Assembly: GCA_026874595.1 (NCBI GenBank)
Contig: CM049317.1
Coordinates: forward strand, 70,455,618-70,519,617
DNA from: Sipunculus nudus
Taxonomy: Eukaryota > Annelida > Sipuncula > Golfingiida > Sipunculidae
Direction: 5' to 3'
Length of the DNA: 64,000 nt
Made by a program: the position numbers and the translations under genes. The notes beneath the pieces are model-generated. The model saw only the letters and a list, made by a program, of their open reading frames with translations. It ran no database searches and was not told where the DNA came from. Shown piece by piece: positions 38,371-49,090 of the stretch. How positions within the stretch are numbered: position 1 is the first letter of the stretch; each line of letters begins with the position of its first letter.

Positions 38371-38467
38371 CTGTAGTTTAGAGTTGACACCTGACAGATC
38401 GCTGGCCTTCTGCTCCAGGTTCGTTATCCACTGTTTCTTCTTTTGTCTGCACCTGGCTGCAGCAGCT
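38371..38467 (-). CDS. ATF2: ATF2-like gene, bZIP exon (basic region end and zipper start)
   Basis: The first base completes the Arg codon begun in exon 42039-42104. It then reads AAAARCRQKKKQWITNLEQK and continues with the zipper start ASDLSGVNSKLQ. With the preceding ERNR it gives the bZIP signature N-x2-AA-x2-C-R that contacts DNA. Five leucines at heptad spacing run from NLEQ in this exon to SLKS in the next. ATF2 has the nearly identical AAASRCRQKRK here. The acceptor TTGCTTACAG (AG at 38468-38469) lies only about 6 bases from the border of the repeat at 38474-38969, which therefore supplies the upstream part of the splice-site context. The donor is CAG/GTAAG. Confidence 0.97.
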
Positions 38468-38642
38468 CTGTAAGCAAGTGACCCATGGGTCATGACGCTC
38501 AGCTGACAAGCATGACCTGTATTTAAAGCCTGATGGTATACCATATGGTATCTGACCATACTTGGAAGATGGAAGGTTTGGGATGAAAAGTCTGACTTGA
38601 AATGCATCCACAACTTTTTTCAAGAAGCTGGTCCTGTGACAT

Positions 38643-38655
38643 TGACCTTTGACCC
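38643..38655. promoter_or_regulatory. DR1-like nuclear receptor motif in repeat
   Basis: TGACCTTTGACCC: two TGACCY half-sites as a direct repeat with one-base spacing, the type bound by RXR heterodimers, HNF4 and COUP-TF in animals. Only the sequence match is seen; no function is implied. Confidence 0.35.
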
Positions 38656-38773
38656 TAAGACCTAAATATCAAAAGGTTTGTTCCTCTATTGACATGTAAG
38701 GTTTGGGATGATTATTTTGGCTATAAGAATTAATTCTGGGAGGTTCAAACACACCCCGTAACTCAGAGAATAT

Positions 38774-38788
38774 AGGTCACAGTGACCT
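38774..38788. promoter_or_regulatory. IR3 palindrome AGGTCACAGTGACCT in repeat
   Basis: Two AGGTCA half-sites inverted around a CAG spacer, a perfect match to the estrogen-response-element type. It is the same 15-mer as 40610-40624. It lies in repeat copy D inside the intron. Confidence 0.4.
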
Positions 38789-38969
38789 TATTTCAGATCT
38801 GCAAGGAGATCTTTTTAGAACCTCTAAGACTGCATATATCTAGCCCTTACAGTTACAATTTGTGCCCTGCTAATGGCCGGACGGCTGGCCGGACGGACAG
38901 ATGGAAGGACGATGGACAAAGACCCATCGCTATAGCACAGCATGACTAAAAGTCAGCTGAGCTAAAAAT

Positions 38970-39699
38970 CACTAAAACTGCACTGATAAAAGGATTTCTA
39001 AGGTGGCTAACTGGCAGACATAATGGATTTCTGACAAGTCTGACATTTGATATCACACATCCTCCAATAAGAGACCAAACTTGTAGCAAATTCTCCAAAG
39101 GATGTTACAGTAATGAATGTCCAAAACAATTCAAAAGGCATTTTCAGGCCCTCATATTCGATTTATAGATATGCAAATGTAAAAAGTGTAAGTCCAATAT
39201 TTTTTATTATCACTCTGCTTTTCAATGGGATCAGCAGGGTAGGTAAACTGCAAAACCTGAAAGAAAAGAAATGCAGAAAGCATGACTAGAGGTAATAAAA
39301 AAAAAAGCCATCCTAAATCCAGGTACACATCCACATATTATGAGAACAAACATTTGCTTTTATATCTGGTGATTTATATAAAAATATTCAGATATCTAGG
39401 AAACTAAGTTTATTGCTATGATTCCATAAAATAAACTGCAAAATGTTCCCATCATCTTATAAATCAGTAGCTAAACCTTAATACTATACTCTCACAGTCT
39501 TAATGCCTGGCTGAAGCATTCCGGCAACAGTGTTTTTGTCATGCAGTAACAAGGTATTTATCACTCAGCCTTATCACTTAACAGGCTGATACAAAAGAGA
39601 GTCATATGTCACCAGCATCACTCACAATTACAGCCAGAGAGTGAGATGTACCAGTTGGAGTGCAATGGTTATATGTACAAGAAAAATAGAGATGGTCTA
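38970..39699. other. ATF2-like intron, no exon seen
   Basis: The text near 39010-39110 (GACATTTGATATCACACATCCTC) is another fragment of the dispersed repeat at 37330-37625. The rest is unremarkable. Confidence 0.5.
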
Positions 39700-40043
39700 C
39701 AAATTAAGTTATTGTGAACATCCCTGACCTATGACCTTGGCCTTTTGCCCACATATCAACTGGATTCTTTCTAAATGATGGGTAACTACTAACCACTTAC
39801 ATCTGGCCGGGTGTAATTACTTGGCAACCAATGAGTGAATAACTTAGACCTGCAACCTTTAACCTCCTGACCAGCTGACCTCAAAATCAATTAGTTATTT
39901 CTTCATGCAAAAAGACCCATAAATATGAAGTTTGAATCACATTCAGTGATGCATAGATGTGGCATATGTGAAAGACTGAAGGTTTGGGTTGAACAGTTTC
40001 ACTTGAAATATGTTCACAAGCATTTAGAACAATATTGTGACCT

Positions 40044-40056
40044 TGACCTTTGACCT
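40044..40056. promoter_or_regulatory. DR1-like motif 1 of copy E
   Basis: TGACCTTTGACCT, a DR1-type direct repeat preceded by another TGACCT half-site. Further copies are at 40180-40192, 40314-40326 and 40460-40472, one per core unit. Confidence 0.35.
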
Positions 40057-40179
40057 TTTGAACTCAACATCAATAGGCTTCTTCCCCTATTGGTAGGTAC
40101 CCATATATGACAGATGGAAAGTATAGATTGAAAAGTTTGCCTGAAAATGACTCCACGCAAGAAGAGGGTGCTGTGAACT

Positions 40180-40192
40180 TGACCTTTGACCT
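40180..40192. promoter_or_regulatory. DR1-like motif 2 of copy E
   Basis: TGACCTTTGACCT, second tandem unit. Confidence 0.35.
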
Positions 40193-40313
40193 CAAAATCA
40201 ACAGGTCTTTTCCCTGTTGGCAGAGAAGCGATATCAGTGCTGAAAGGTTTGGAATGAAAGGTCTAGCTTGAAATGTGTCCACAACCTTTTCAAAGAAGTG
40301 AATCCTGTGACCC

Positions 40314-40326
40314 TGACCTTTGACCT
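40314..40326. promoter_or_regulatory. DR1-like motif 3 of copy E
   Basis: TGACCTTTGACCT, third tandem unit. Confidence 0.35.
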
Positions 40327-40459
40327 TGTGACCTCAACATCTATAGGATTCTTCTCCCACTTAGTAGGTGAGCTATATGTGAAAGATCAAAGAATTGGGA
40401 TGAAAGGTTTGGCTAAAAATGCATCCACAGGCTTTTCAAAGAAGTTTAATCTGTGACCT

Positions 40460-40472
40460 TGACCTTTGACCT
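40460..40472. promoter_or_regulatory. DR1-like motif 4 of copy E
   Basis: TGACCTTTGACCT, fourth tandem unit; preceded by GTGACCT, giving three half-sites in a row. Confidence 0.35.
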
Positions 40473-40609
40473 TGTGACCTCAAAATAATTATGGTTCTTC
40501 CCCTGTTGGTGGGTGAGCTGTATGTGAAAGATGGAAGGTTTGGGATGAAAATTTTGGCTAAAAAATTATTTCTGGGGGGTGCAAACACACCCTATAACTT
40601 CGAGAATAT

Positions 40610-40624
40610 AGGTCACAGTGACCT
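40610..40624. promoter_or_regulatory. IR3 palindrome AGGTCACAGTGACCT in copy E
   Basis: Identical 15-mer to that in copy D (38774-38788), at the same relative place in the repeat. Confidence 0.4.
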
Positions 40625-40805
40625 AATTTCAGGTTTGCAAGGAGATCTTTTTAGAACCTCTAAGACTGCATAGGGTTCATGGCCCTAGCCCCTACGGTTA
40701 CGATTTGTGCCCTGCTAACGGCCGGCTGGCCGGACAGACGGAAGGATGATGGATAAAGGCCCATCGCTATAGCCCAGCATGACTGAAAGTCAGCTGAGCT
40801 AAAAA

Positions 40806-42038
40806 GAGGTATGGAATAATGATGTCTGATATTAAAGTTTTAAACCTCAGGACAGATACCAATACTGCATAATACTTGTGTACTTAATTTGAGGACTAGT
40901 CTATATCCCAGGTCCTTCTGAAGTTTTCTAGCTTTAAGCTGATATCTCTGACACATCATTTCCCCCCCCCCCTTCAATAACAAATTTTTATTGTGATTTT
41001 AAGCATAACTTTACATAAAAAAAGTCATAATAAAATTCAGATAAAATTTAGTTTTGTATATGATTTGCATTAACCCCATTATATAATAGACAGGTAAAGA
41101 AAACTGGTCTATGCCCACTGAATTCTGATAAAATATAAAATGTATCTCAGAAACTAAACAATTTTTGGCCTAATGATATGTGGTCTTTCAAGAGTAGCTC
41201 TGTTCAATGAGAAAGCTTACAAAATACTTCAATGAGATCAACATGATACTGGTATGTGCTTTGTGACATTTAAAATTCAAAGTAAAATAGATCAATTATT
41301 AACTAGAAATAACTCAGAAACTTAAGGTTCATATTTAGGGCCCTGCAATGCCAAGTTCCTGGAAATGGAAGCCTTGTGGCTGTATTGGATTTTCATTTGG
41401 TCTGACATTTGATATCACACAATTTCTCCAAGAATTTTTTTTTTACAAAAAATTGCTCAAAAGATTCTTGAGATAGTGTGTGCAAAATAAACTGAGACTA
41501 CACACTGAGTGTTGCCTGCAGGGCATTGAAAATCTCTTAAGCACACAAATCAAAAGCCAAATAATTGTGTTCCATCTCTGGTGCATGCGTTCTCCATTAG
41601 ATGGCATTTAACTGTGTTTTGTTTACAACTGGCTCTTTGGATTTGATTGGCAGTTGTAATTTGTACACTTTGCAGGCTTGTTCATTATACATAAAATAGA
41701 TAACAGAGCTGCTTGCTGTATCAAGGTCTCTCAAAGTGAAGGAACCAGAGGCTTGATAGTATAAAGATGCAACCACTTCATATATGTTGCAATTTTTGGG
41801 TAGGAATGTCCATGATTTATTATGATTAACCACCATGCATTCTAAATTTCTCAAAATTTTTTAATATGCTCAAAACCCTTTGATAAGCTAAGATTTCCTA
41901 TGGTAGAAACTTTCTGTGGATTGTCTTACTTGCTGTGTTTTTCCCATATTTTGCAGTAAATCACAGAAAATAGTAGGAAATCATATTTAACCTGCTTAAC
42001 TGATTACTGATACAGTGAAGACGATAATTTCATTTTAC
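40806..42038. other. ATF2-like intron with a dispersed repeat fragment
   Basis: 41325-41490 repeats the family seen at 37330-37625 (TTTAGGGCCCTGCAATG, GGTCTGACATTTGATATCAC, TTCTTGAGATAGTGTGTG). No exon recognised; a C-run lies near 40962-40971. Confidence 0.5.
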
Positions 42039-42104
42039 CTATTTCTCTCCAGGAACTTTTTCCTTCTCTCGTCTGGATCCTCCTCTTCCATTTTCCTGCG
42101 TTTA
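42039..42104 (-). CDS. ATF2: ATF2-like gene, basic-region exon
   Basis: A 66-base exon after acceptor CTGTTTACAG. The first T completes a Ser codon, then comes KRRKMEEEDPDERRKKFLER followed by N and the first two bases of an Arg codon before GTAAAAT. ATF2 has the similar RRAANEDPDEKRRKFLERNR, so the motif EDPDE(K/R)R(R/K)KFLERNR identifies the family. The KRRK cluster and following basic residues are the expected nuclear localisation signal and the N-terminal half of the DNA-contacting region. Confidence 0.96.
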
Positions 42105-42827
42105 CTGTAAACAGAATATTTACTTTAGAAATACATATGACGTTAATGCCAAACATTGTGTTCTACAATATACAGCTATGAAGGGCAGCGTCATTTATTA
42201 ATAATTATATCAGTCTTGCTTAAAGATGAAGCAGTTTATAACTGTTGAATAAAATCATATTTTTTTAAGGAACAACTAAACTGCCATCTGGTGTTCATAC
42301 ATGAAACTACATATTTTTTGACATTATTATTGCTGTATTTGTATAATACTGCCATGCATAGAGATTAAATTCTGGTCAACTTCATTTATTATTCACTTAT
42401 CCCCTCCCCCTGCAAACCTAGGTAAAACTTTTCTTTGTCAAACCCACTGTGAATTAGACAAGTACAAATGATCAAGGTGCTCTGCTAGGTACATCTGAAG
42501 TATCTGTTGCACATTTATTGGCCAAAACAAACTATAATAACTGAGAAAGCTTTATCAAAGAGTGTGTCTACAAATGGCAACTGCAAGTCACATTACAATT
42601 ATTGTAAACAAGTGTTTCAGATGAAAGTAAAATCAGTAAGGAGTTGCATATATTTTGTGATTTCAGACAGACTGCATCATTACAAAACTCCCCGTTCTAC
42701 AGGTAGGCTCATAGGGGTTGATCAATTTGTTTCTATAATCATATTTGGGGTAAAACATTGGGGTAAAATATTTCTGGTGGGTTTCCAGGGATCTCTTGGG
42801 GATAGCATATATCTAGAAGGTAATTAC
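42105..42827. other. ATF2-like intron
   Basis: Phase-2 intron. A plus-strand open frame from 42507 runs across the neighbouring exon and is a shadow of it. Nothing else recognised. Confidence 0.6.
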
Positions 42828-43015
42828 CTGTCATCCCATCTACTTGGCGTAGAAGTATCGGCCGCCTGGACCTCAGGTCCCCGTGACATTGGTCGACTCA
42901 GCAAGACAGTGGGACTGGTCAGCAGGCTGTGTGACGCCACCTGGCCGGATGTCACACGTTCCACTGCCTCTGACATCACGCGCATGTTCTGGGCTGTCAG
43001 TGCTTCTTTCAACTT
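42828..43015 (-). CDS. ATF2: ATF2-like gene, linker exon before the basic region
   Basis: Starts in phase 0 after TTCCATTTCAG with KLKEALTAQ, corresponding to the KLKAALT/RLKAALT helix-like motif that precedes the bZIP region in vertebrate family members. A Ser/Thr/Val-rich linker follows (SHSLLTSPTVLLSRPMSRGP, then EVQAADTSTPSRWDD). It ends with two bases of a Ser codon before GTAATT, completed by the T that opens exon 42039-42104. Confidence 0.92.
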
Positions 43016-44397
43016 CTGAAATGGAAACATCACACAGGTCAAGCACTGCAAATGACAAATGATATCAGAACTGGAAAATTAGAGACAATATCTATACATT
43101 TACTCACTGGTGACTTAAGTTTTAAAAACCAATAAAGTGTATTTTTTTTAATGACAGGACTCTCCTGTTAACAGTAAAGCATTTGCTTTAAATTTTGTTC
43201 AAAAGCTAATGTATACATGTAATTGTTCAGTGTGACCACCTGGTCATAGCATTTTACAATCTAATGTTCCACATAACATGACTCATTCCATGAGAATAGA
43301 TTTCCATCAATAATACTGTGACATACTAATACAGCATTTTGATGTCACTACATGATGAAACATCTAAAAAATTTCAAAGTAAACATTCACGAAGTTTGAC
43401 TAAAACAGATCATTCACTTTTTCTAGAATGCACACAATTTTCAGCCATTGTAACATTCTGGACTGAAATATCAGCATTTCCTAATTATTGTAAAGAAACG
43501 AGTGCACCTTGGTGGGATGGATTATAGCAGCAATACAGACTGTTGACTATTTCACTTACTTTACTTCTGTGGCTCTGGCAGGATTTGAACCAGGGACCTT
43601 TCATTCCATAGTGTAATGACTTTACCCATAGTATATGTTCTGCCCCAATTGACAATCTTAATTATCAAAAATGTGCTCATTTCTTACTTACCCTCTGCTT
43701 TGACCAGTCATGTTAAATTAAATAGTTTGCATGGGTTCATATCACACAGACTGTTTTCCTTACCAGAGAGATTGCTGCCATGTTATTGTCATATTGATTC
43801 AATTAATATTTAACATGCTTGATATTGTGCCGCAAAGTATACAGTATAGTGCATTAAGCCATGGATTCTGTGTCATTTAAGTGACAATTTCCTTGTTTCC
43901 TTAAACACCGATTTTATAACTTTAATTTGTTATGCAATTATCAAGTATTTGTCGTGCAGTCCATCATTTACATATTCATTTTTGGTTATGAATCATTACA
44001 CTTTAATAGCTTGCTCCATACACATGCTGCAGTGTAAAATCTCTTGTTTACATACACATCAAGACATCTCATATCCAGTCCTGGCAATATCATGATCAAA
44101 GATGATCCAAAGTAAAGATTTCACAAATAAGATATTATTTAAAGCCAATGAGCAATTTGGATATCTAATAAATGACATATTGCACAAATGAGAAAATTAA
44201 GGCCACCCCGAAAATAAGACTACTTTGCTCAGTCCCCACCCTGGTCTTAAAAGTCAAGTTTCACTGTACCAGATTCAAGGTTGGCCATTTTTACTCTTAA
44301 GCCAGTGACATGCTGTGTGGCAATCAGTTTGGTTATGTACTTGGGTATATGTGTAACTATATCATTCCAGCTACAGTATTGCCAGACAACAAACCAA
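43016..44397. other. ATF2-like intron with a possible tRNA-like relic
   Basis: At 43565-43620 (minus) the text AAGGTCCCTGGTTCAAATCC resembles a tRNA box B and is shared with 47625-47695, suggesting a SINE family. No exon recognised. Confidence 0.45.
43565..43620 (-). repeat. Possible tRNA-derived SINE fragment
   Basis: Box-B-like GGTTCAAATCC inside AAGGTCCCTGGTTCAAATCC, matching the minus-strand fragment at 47625-47695 over about 20 bases. No good A box was seen in this copy. Confidence 0.3.
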
Positions 44398-44560
44398 ATG
44401 ATGTAGCTTAGTACAATTATATCCATACTGGCAACCAGGTTTGAATCCTGGCATGGATATGAGAGTGGGGTGTAGTAGCCTGTCCATGATTGCTTTTCAT
44501 TTCTCCTGGGCCTTCAGTGTACTCCATCTCTGCAGACTACCTTACGCCATGGTTTGTGCC
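44398..44560 (+). repeat. Possible tRNA-derived SINE
   Basis: An A-box-like TGTAGCTTAGTACAA and a box-B-like GGTTTGAATCC lie at roughly tRNA spacing (44400-44450), followed by an unrelated tail with CTCCTGGGCCTTCAGTG. This is the layout of a tRNA-headed SINE. No cloverleaf was fully verified. Confidence 0.3.
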
Positions 44561-44629
44561 ATAGAGAGTGCCTTGCATTATTTTTGATAACATTTTGTAC
44601 AATCAATGTGAAATAAATAGATTACTGAC

Positions 44630-44912
44630 CCTCTTGGCAATTGAAGAAGGGTTGGCTACAGCAATGCTTGCAGGACTGGTACTGGCTGGTCGTGGCACCA
44701 TGGAGGCGAGTGTTGAGGATGGACGTGAGGAGCCTGGGGAGAGGGCACTTCCTGTCACCGAGGGCTCATTCTTGATCTCTGCAGGGATGTGTATTGGCAG
44801 CGTCATGCCGTCCGGCAGCTGTAGCAGGACCTGCATCATACAGGGAGACTGGCTGCCTGCGGGCTGCTGAAGCTGCTTGGCTATCACTGGGCTGCTGCTG
44901 GATACAGAAGCA
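44630..44912 (-). CDS. ATF2: ATF2-like gene, large exon with conserved LPDGMTLPIHIPAEI block
   Basis: The first base completes a Ser codon (phase 2 from exon 48018-48223). The exon then runs ASVSSSSPVIAKQLQQPAGS, QSPCMMQVLLQLPDGMTLPI and HIPAEIKNEPSVTGSALSPG. A Ser/Pro/Ala-rich part follows and ends SSIAKR at a GTCAGT donor, phase 0. The VLLQLPDGMTLPIHIPAEI block corresponds to LLLHLPNGQTMPVAIPASI of human ATF2 and is a strong family marker in the middle of the protein. Ser/Thr-Pro pairs offer further proline-directed kinase sites. Confidence 0.95.
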
Positions 44913-44924
44913 CTGAAACACAAG

Positions 44925-46335
44925 CACAGGCCAGGTTATCAAGATGAAAAGAGGAAAGGTTAGAAACAGACAATCATCAATAGAGGCACGGTAAACAACA
45001 GATATGAGACATGGAGGCACAGTTAACAAAAGACTTAACAACCGAGGACATGGTTAACTAAAGACATGACAAACAGAAGCACAGTTAACACCACACAGGC
45101 ACAGTTAACAACAGACATGACAAATCATGGCACAGGTACCAACAGACAAGACAAAAAGATTCACAGTTAACAACAGTCATGACATGCAGAGGCATGGTTA
45201 CCAACATACATGACCAATAGAGGCATGGTTACCAACATACATGACCATCAGAGGCATGGTTACCAACAGACATGACCAATAGAGGCATGGTTACTAACAG
45301 ACATTATGACCATCAGAGGCATGGTTAGCAACAGACATCACCAAAAGAGGCAAACAACAACAAGTATTATGAATAACAGAGGCATGGTTACTAACTAACA
45401 TTATGGCCAAGGGACATGGTTACCAACCAACATTATGTCCAACAGAGGCATGGTTACTAACAGATATTATAACCACAAAGGCATGGTTAGCAACAGATAT
45501 TATGACCAAAAGAGGCATATAACAACAGATATTATGACTAACAAAGGCATGGTTACTAACAAACATTATGACCATCAGAGGCATGGTTAGCAACAGATAT
45601 TATGACCAAAAGAGGCAAACAACAACAAGTATTATGGATAACAGAGGCATGGTTACTAACTGACATTATGGCCAAGGAGGCATAGTTACTAACAGAAATT
45701 ATAACCACAAAGGCATGGTTAGCAACATATATTATGACCAAAAGAGGCAAACAACAACAAATATTATGACCAACAGAAGCATGGTTACTACCAGATATTA
45801 GGATCCACAGAGGCATGGTTAGCAACAGATATTATGACCAAAAGAGGCATATAACAACAGATATTATGACTAACAGAGGCATGGTTACTAACAGACATTA
45901 TGACCATCAGAGGCATGGTTAGCAACATATATTATGACAAAAAGAGGCATGGTTACTAACTGACATTATGGCCAAGGAGTCATGGTTACCAATCAACATT
46001 ATGACCAACAGAGGCATGGTTACTAACAGATATTAAAACTACAAAGGCATGGTTAACGTCATATATTATGAACAAAAGAGGCAAACAACAACAGATATTA
46101 TGACTAACTGAGGCATAGTTACTAACATACATTATGACCAACAGAGGCATGGTTAGCAACAGACATTTTGAGCAATAGAGGCATAATTTACAACAGATAT
46201 TGTGACAAACAGAAATTGGATTAACAACAGATATTATTACCAATAGATTCATGGTTATCAACTGACATTATGACAAACAGAAGCATGGTTAACAACATAT
46301 ATTATTTGCAAAAGAGATATGGTTACCAACAGACA
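44925..46335. repeat. Minisatellite in ATF2-like intron (AGAGGCATGGTTACTAAC units)
   Basis: About 40 degenerate units of 30-37 bases, typically ATTATGACCAACAGAGGC plus ATGGTTACTAACAGAC. The array begins almost at the splice acceptor of exon 44630-44912 with decayed units and is most regular from 45180 to 46200. Frames across it are artefacts. Confidence 0.85.
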
Positions 46336-47624
46336 TTATGCACTGTTGGCAAACAAAATCATGTGATGAATCCTAGCCCTATGCCAATATGAAGATAAAT
46401 GCATAGCGCATGGAAAGCTTGATAATTTTGTTTAAGAAGTTTATGAGTCAATTTATTCAATTGTTACATTCATGACACAAAGATGCTTACAATGCTTCCC
46501 CATGTGGACAGATTATGTACTATAAATGCAATATTTTTGAGGCTGTGGTGTGTGCTTCCACCTGTGGCAGAACTATGTACTATATGAAAATTGACCAGGT
46601 TTTTTTTAAGTGACAAAGCATCACTGACACAATTAAATGGAGTCAATCTAATAAAGTTTGCATCAGACATACAATCAAACAAAGGGTGTAGTCTTGAGGT
46701 GATAATATTGTTACTGTGAGGCTAACGAATGATTACATAGTCATTAAATCTGTGTTAACACTGAATAACCACACAACCCATATAACAATGTCCCAGTTTT
46801 CTATCCCTATTATCATCATTATACAGTATAGAAAGATCTATTTGTAAAAGTGCAAAACCAGAGTTCATACACTTTCAACAGATCAGACTTTTTAATGAAC
46901 CTATTGTGTCATTGTGCTTCAAGCAAGTGAGACACTTGCATAGTCATCTGCAATCACTGATATCTATCTCTGTATATTTTTATTATTTATTTATAACTAT
47001 TATTATGCCATTAAATTATGCCAATTCTAAAGACTCCTACCCCGTGTGCAGCTTCCTATGATTGAATAACACCCTGGCACAGTTCAAGGACCCAGAATAA
47101 TTTCTTTCAAGATCACTGCTATATTAATGTGTCACTTTTAACAATTCTAAATAAATTTACTCCTGTTAAAGGTTCAGCTAAAGGGACATACACTTGAGAT
47201 GAAAACAAGTTACCAGCATTTCTGTGAAGACATGTTGGAACACAATCATAAGAAGTTACACCTTCAGGTAAGCTTCCTAATTTTATAGGTTAAGGGATCA
47301 GTTCTAATGACCAATAAACATCTCCTCATTAAGATGTGAGGACTGATACTATTTTTTTTTTCTAGTCAGACAAACTACTTTGAAGTTCTTACTGAAAATG
47401 TAAAACTGACCTTGGGTATAAAATTACCTCAGTTCACCGCGTGGGGAGTGGCAAATTTTAATGATTTTTTTTTTTTTTTACGGAAACCATATGATCAAAA
47501 TATGTTAATACTAAGCTTTCGGCATTTCAGGTTTCATATGCATCAGTTTAAGAATAATCCATCATAACATGTCCTCCTGACATTATAGCAAATTTCCAAG
47601 GTTCTATCAGGATTTCAAAATCAC
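46336..47624. other. ATF2-like intron
   Basis: Nothing recognised except short T-runs near 47350 and 47465-47480. Confidence 0.45.
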
Positions 47625-47695
47625 ACCATCGCAACGGGATTTGGACCAGGGACCTTCAGCTCCAAAATCCAACACCTTAACCATAAAGCCATATC
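47625..47695 (-). repeat. tRNA-derived SINE head
   Basis: On the minus strand TGGCTTTATGGTTAAGGTG fits a tRNA A box, and GGTCCAAATCC, about 40 bases later, fits box B. It shares AAGGTCCCTGGTYCAAATCC with 43565-43620. A degenerate tRNA pseudogene is the alternative. Confidence 0.4.
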
Positions 47696-48017
47696 CTACA
47701 CATTAATACCTCCTCCAAACAGTGGGGAATGCTTTCAGCGGAGTTGGTTTGTCTGTCCGACTGTTAACAACATTACTCAAAAAGACATGGATGGATTTTG
47801 ATTAAATTTTCAGGATAGCTCAGCAATGATACACGGAACAATTGATTAAATTTTGGGGGCAATTCAGATCACCAAGTGGATCCAGGAGATTGTTTAAGGT
47901 AAAATGCTGCATTTCTCACAATACCATTAAGCTGCCTAATTTCTAGTAAGGATAATGTTACAATATTTTACCTAGAGTATGTGACACAGTGTGATACTGT
48001 TTTTTTGCCTATCTTAC

Positions 48018-48223
48018 CTTGCTGTCTGGGGCATTGCTGATACGCTGCTACCAGCAGTTGTCTTCAGAACACTCTTTGGTGCTGACAGGAGCTTGACGGG
48101 TGTAGGCAGTGCTCCTGCTGGTTCAGAGGCTTCTGTCTTTGACACTGTCAGGTCCATCGGGGATCCTGCTGCCGTCACAATCTCACCGGGTTCAAGCTCA
48201 ACTTGTACTTGTTCTATGTGTAC
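48018..48223 (-). CDS. ATF2: ATF2-like gene, activation-domain exon
   Basis: Phase-0 start after TCTGGTCAG: VHIEQVQVELEPGEIVTAAG, then SPMDLTVSKTEASEPAGALP, then TPVKLLSAPKSVLKTTAGSS and VSAMPQTA. It ends with two bases of a Ser codon before GTAAGA, matching the next exon. SPMDLTVSK recalls the PLDLSPL motif of ATF2, and there are several Ser/Thr-Pro sites. Assignment rests on phase, splice sites and position; residue conservation is modest. Confidence 0.85.
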
Positions 48224-48880
48224 CTGACCAGATTATATTAATTTACATATATATAAATGTACTCTACTGATAGACCTCGCCATGGCCAGCTGAAATAAGG
48301 TACTCCCAGAGCCTATGCACTGTATCATTTATTAAAGTCACAATAAAAAGTTCTTAAATTAATTAGATTATGATTTAATTAAAACTAAAATGGTGGGTTT
48401 TTTTTTACAGTCACAAAACATATGTCTCCCCAATTTGAAGAAAGAAAATGTAATAATTTAACAGTTTCAAAAACTTATATTTTGGCTGATTCGACCTTGA
48501 AAATTAAGGTCAAAGTCACCAGTTTTTTAACTCATATGAGATTTTGGTATTAATATTTTGTTTCAAATATCCGAAAAAAAAATGTGTGGTGGTTCAAAAG
48601 TTATCACATTCAGAAGATATCCTACAGACAACATGAGTGAAAACAAGATGGCTCCCTTGAAGGGGGTAGGGGACAGAATTATAATGATTATGCCTCTATT
48701 TATCCTCAATTTATAATAATTATGCCTCTATTTATCTTTCATAGGATAAGTAAGACACATACATACTACCATTTCTTTTATTTCCCTAACAAAATATTTC
48801 ACTTGTTTGATCAGACATTTAACATATAAAGAATTTTTCCTTTAAAATCTTACAAGACTAGAATCATGTAAACTTAGTAC
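48224..48880. other. ATF2-like intron
   Basis: The segment 48480-48600 (GCTGATTCGACCTTGAAAATTAAGGTCAAAG) is related to the repeat text near 22810 and 25190. Nothing else recognised. Confidence 0.5.
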
Positions 48881-49090
48881 CTGTATGTTTTCATTTTCTT
48901 CAGATATGTTGAGGGAGCTGTCAATTTGATTTTCCACAGATTCTGGTATGGGTGCAGATGGTGCCATCATTGGGGTTTGTAGTGGGGGCACCGGAGTGTT
49001 CAGTGTGTCTCCCATCGTACTGAGGCTCCCCCTGGAGGTTGGCCCAGGAAGCGGTACAAATTCTGCCTCATTCGTGACTTTGGCTTGTTC
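48881..49090 (-). CDS. ATF2: ATF2-like gene, Pro/Ser/Thr-rich exon
   Basis: 70 codons in phase 0 at both ends, between CTGTCCTTACAG and CAG/GTACTA. It reads EQAKVTNEAEFVPLPGPTSR, then GSLSTMGDTLNTPVPPLQTP, then MMAPSAPIPESVENQIDSSL and NISEENENIQ. It is a low-complexity segment of the activation region with no fold. Because its length is a multiple of three it could be skipped without breaking the frame. Confidence 0.8.

Larger units (their letters stand above)
38474..38969. repeat. Common-ended repeat family, copy D (complete, one core unit)
   Basis: The best complete copy, at 496 bases. The head is CAAGTGACCCATGGGTCATG (palindrome TGACCCATGGGTCA at 38479-38492) with GCTCAGCTGAC at 38497-38507. 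The core is AAGGTTTGGGATGA-type text with one TGACCTTTGACC box (38643-38655) and an IR3 box (38774-38788). A GGACGGACAGATGGAAGGAC run follows. The end is CTATAGCACAGCATGACT then GTCAGCTGAGC (38952-38962) and TAAAAA. Head GCTCAGCTGAC and tail GTCAGCTGAGC are perfect inverted repeats. It lies in the intron just upstream of the bZIP exon. Confidence 0.8.
39700..40805. repeat. Common-ended repeat family, copy E, with about 130-bp core units
   Basis: Four to five tandem units of about 130 bases, each with GAAAGRTNGAAGGTTTGGGATGAA and TGACCTTGACCTTTGACCTT. They are followed by an IR3 palindrome, a CGGCTGGCCGGACAGACGG run and the family 3' hairpin (40767-40805: CTATAGCCCAGCATGACT then GTCAGCTGAGCTAAAAA). 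The core is homologous to that of copy D, but no head palindrome was found, so the left border is approximate. Confidence 0.7.

Noticed and set aside
42507-43019. 170-codon plus-strand open frame
   Set aside because: It lies antisense to a well-supported exon of the ATF2-like gene and has no family resemblance; its length is a by-product of the exon's composition.
44568-44870. 100-codon plus-strand open frame
   Set aside because: Shadow of the minus-strand ATF2-like exon 44630-44912.
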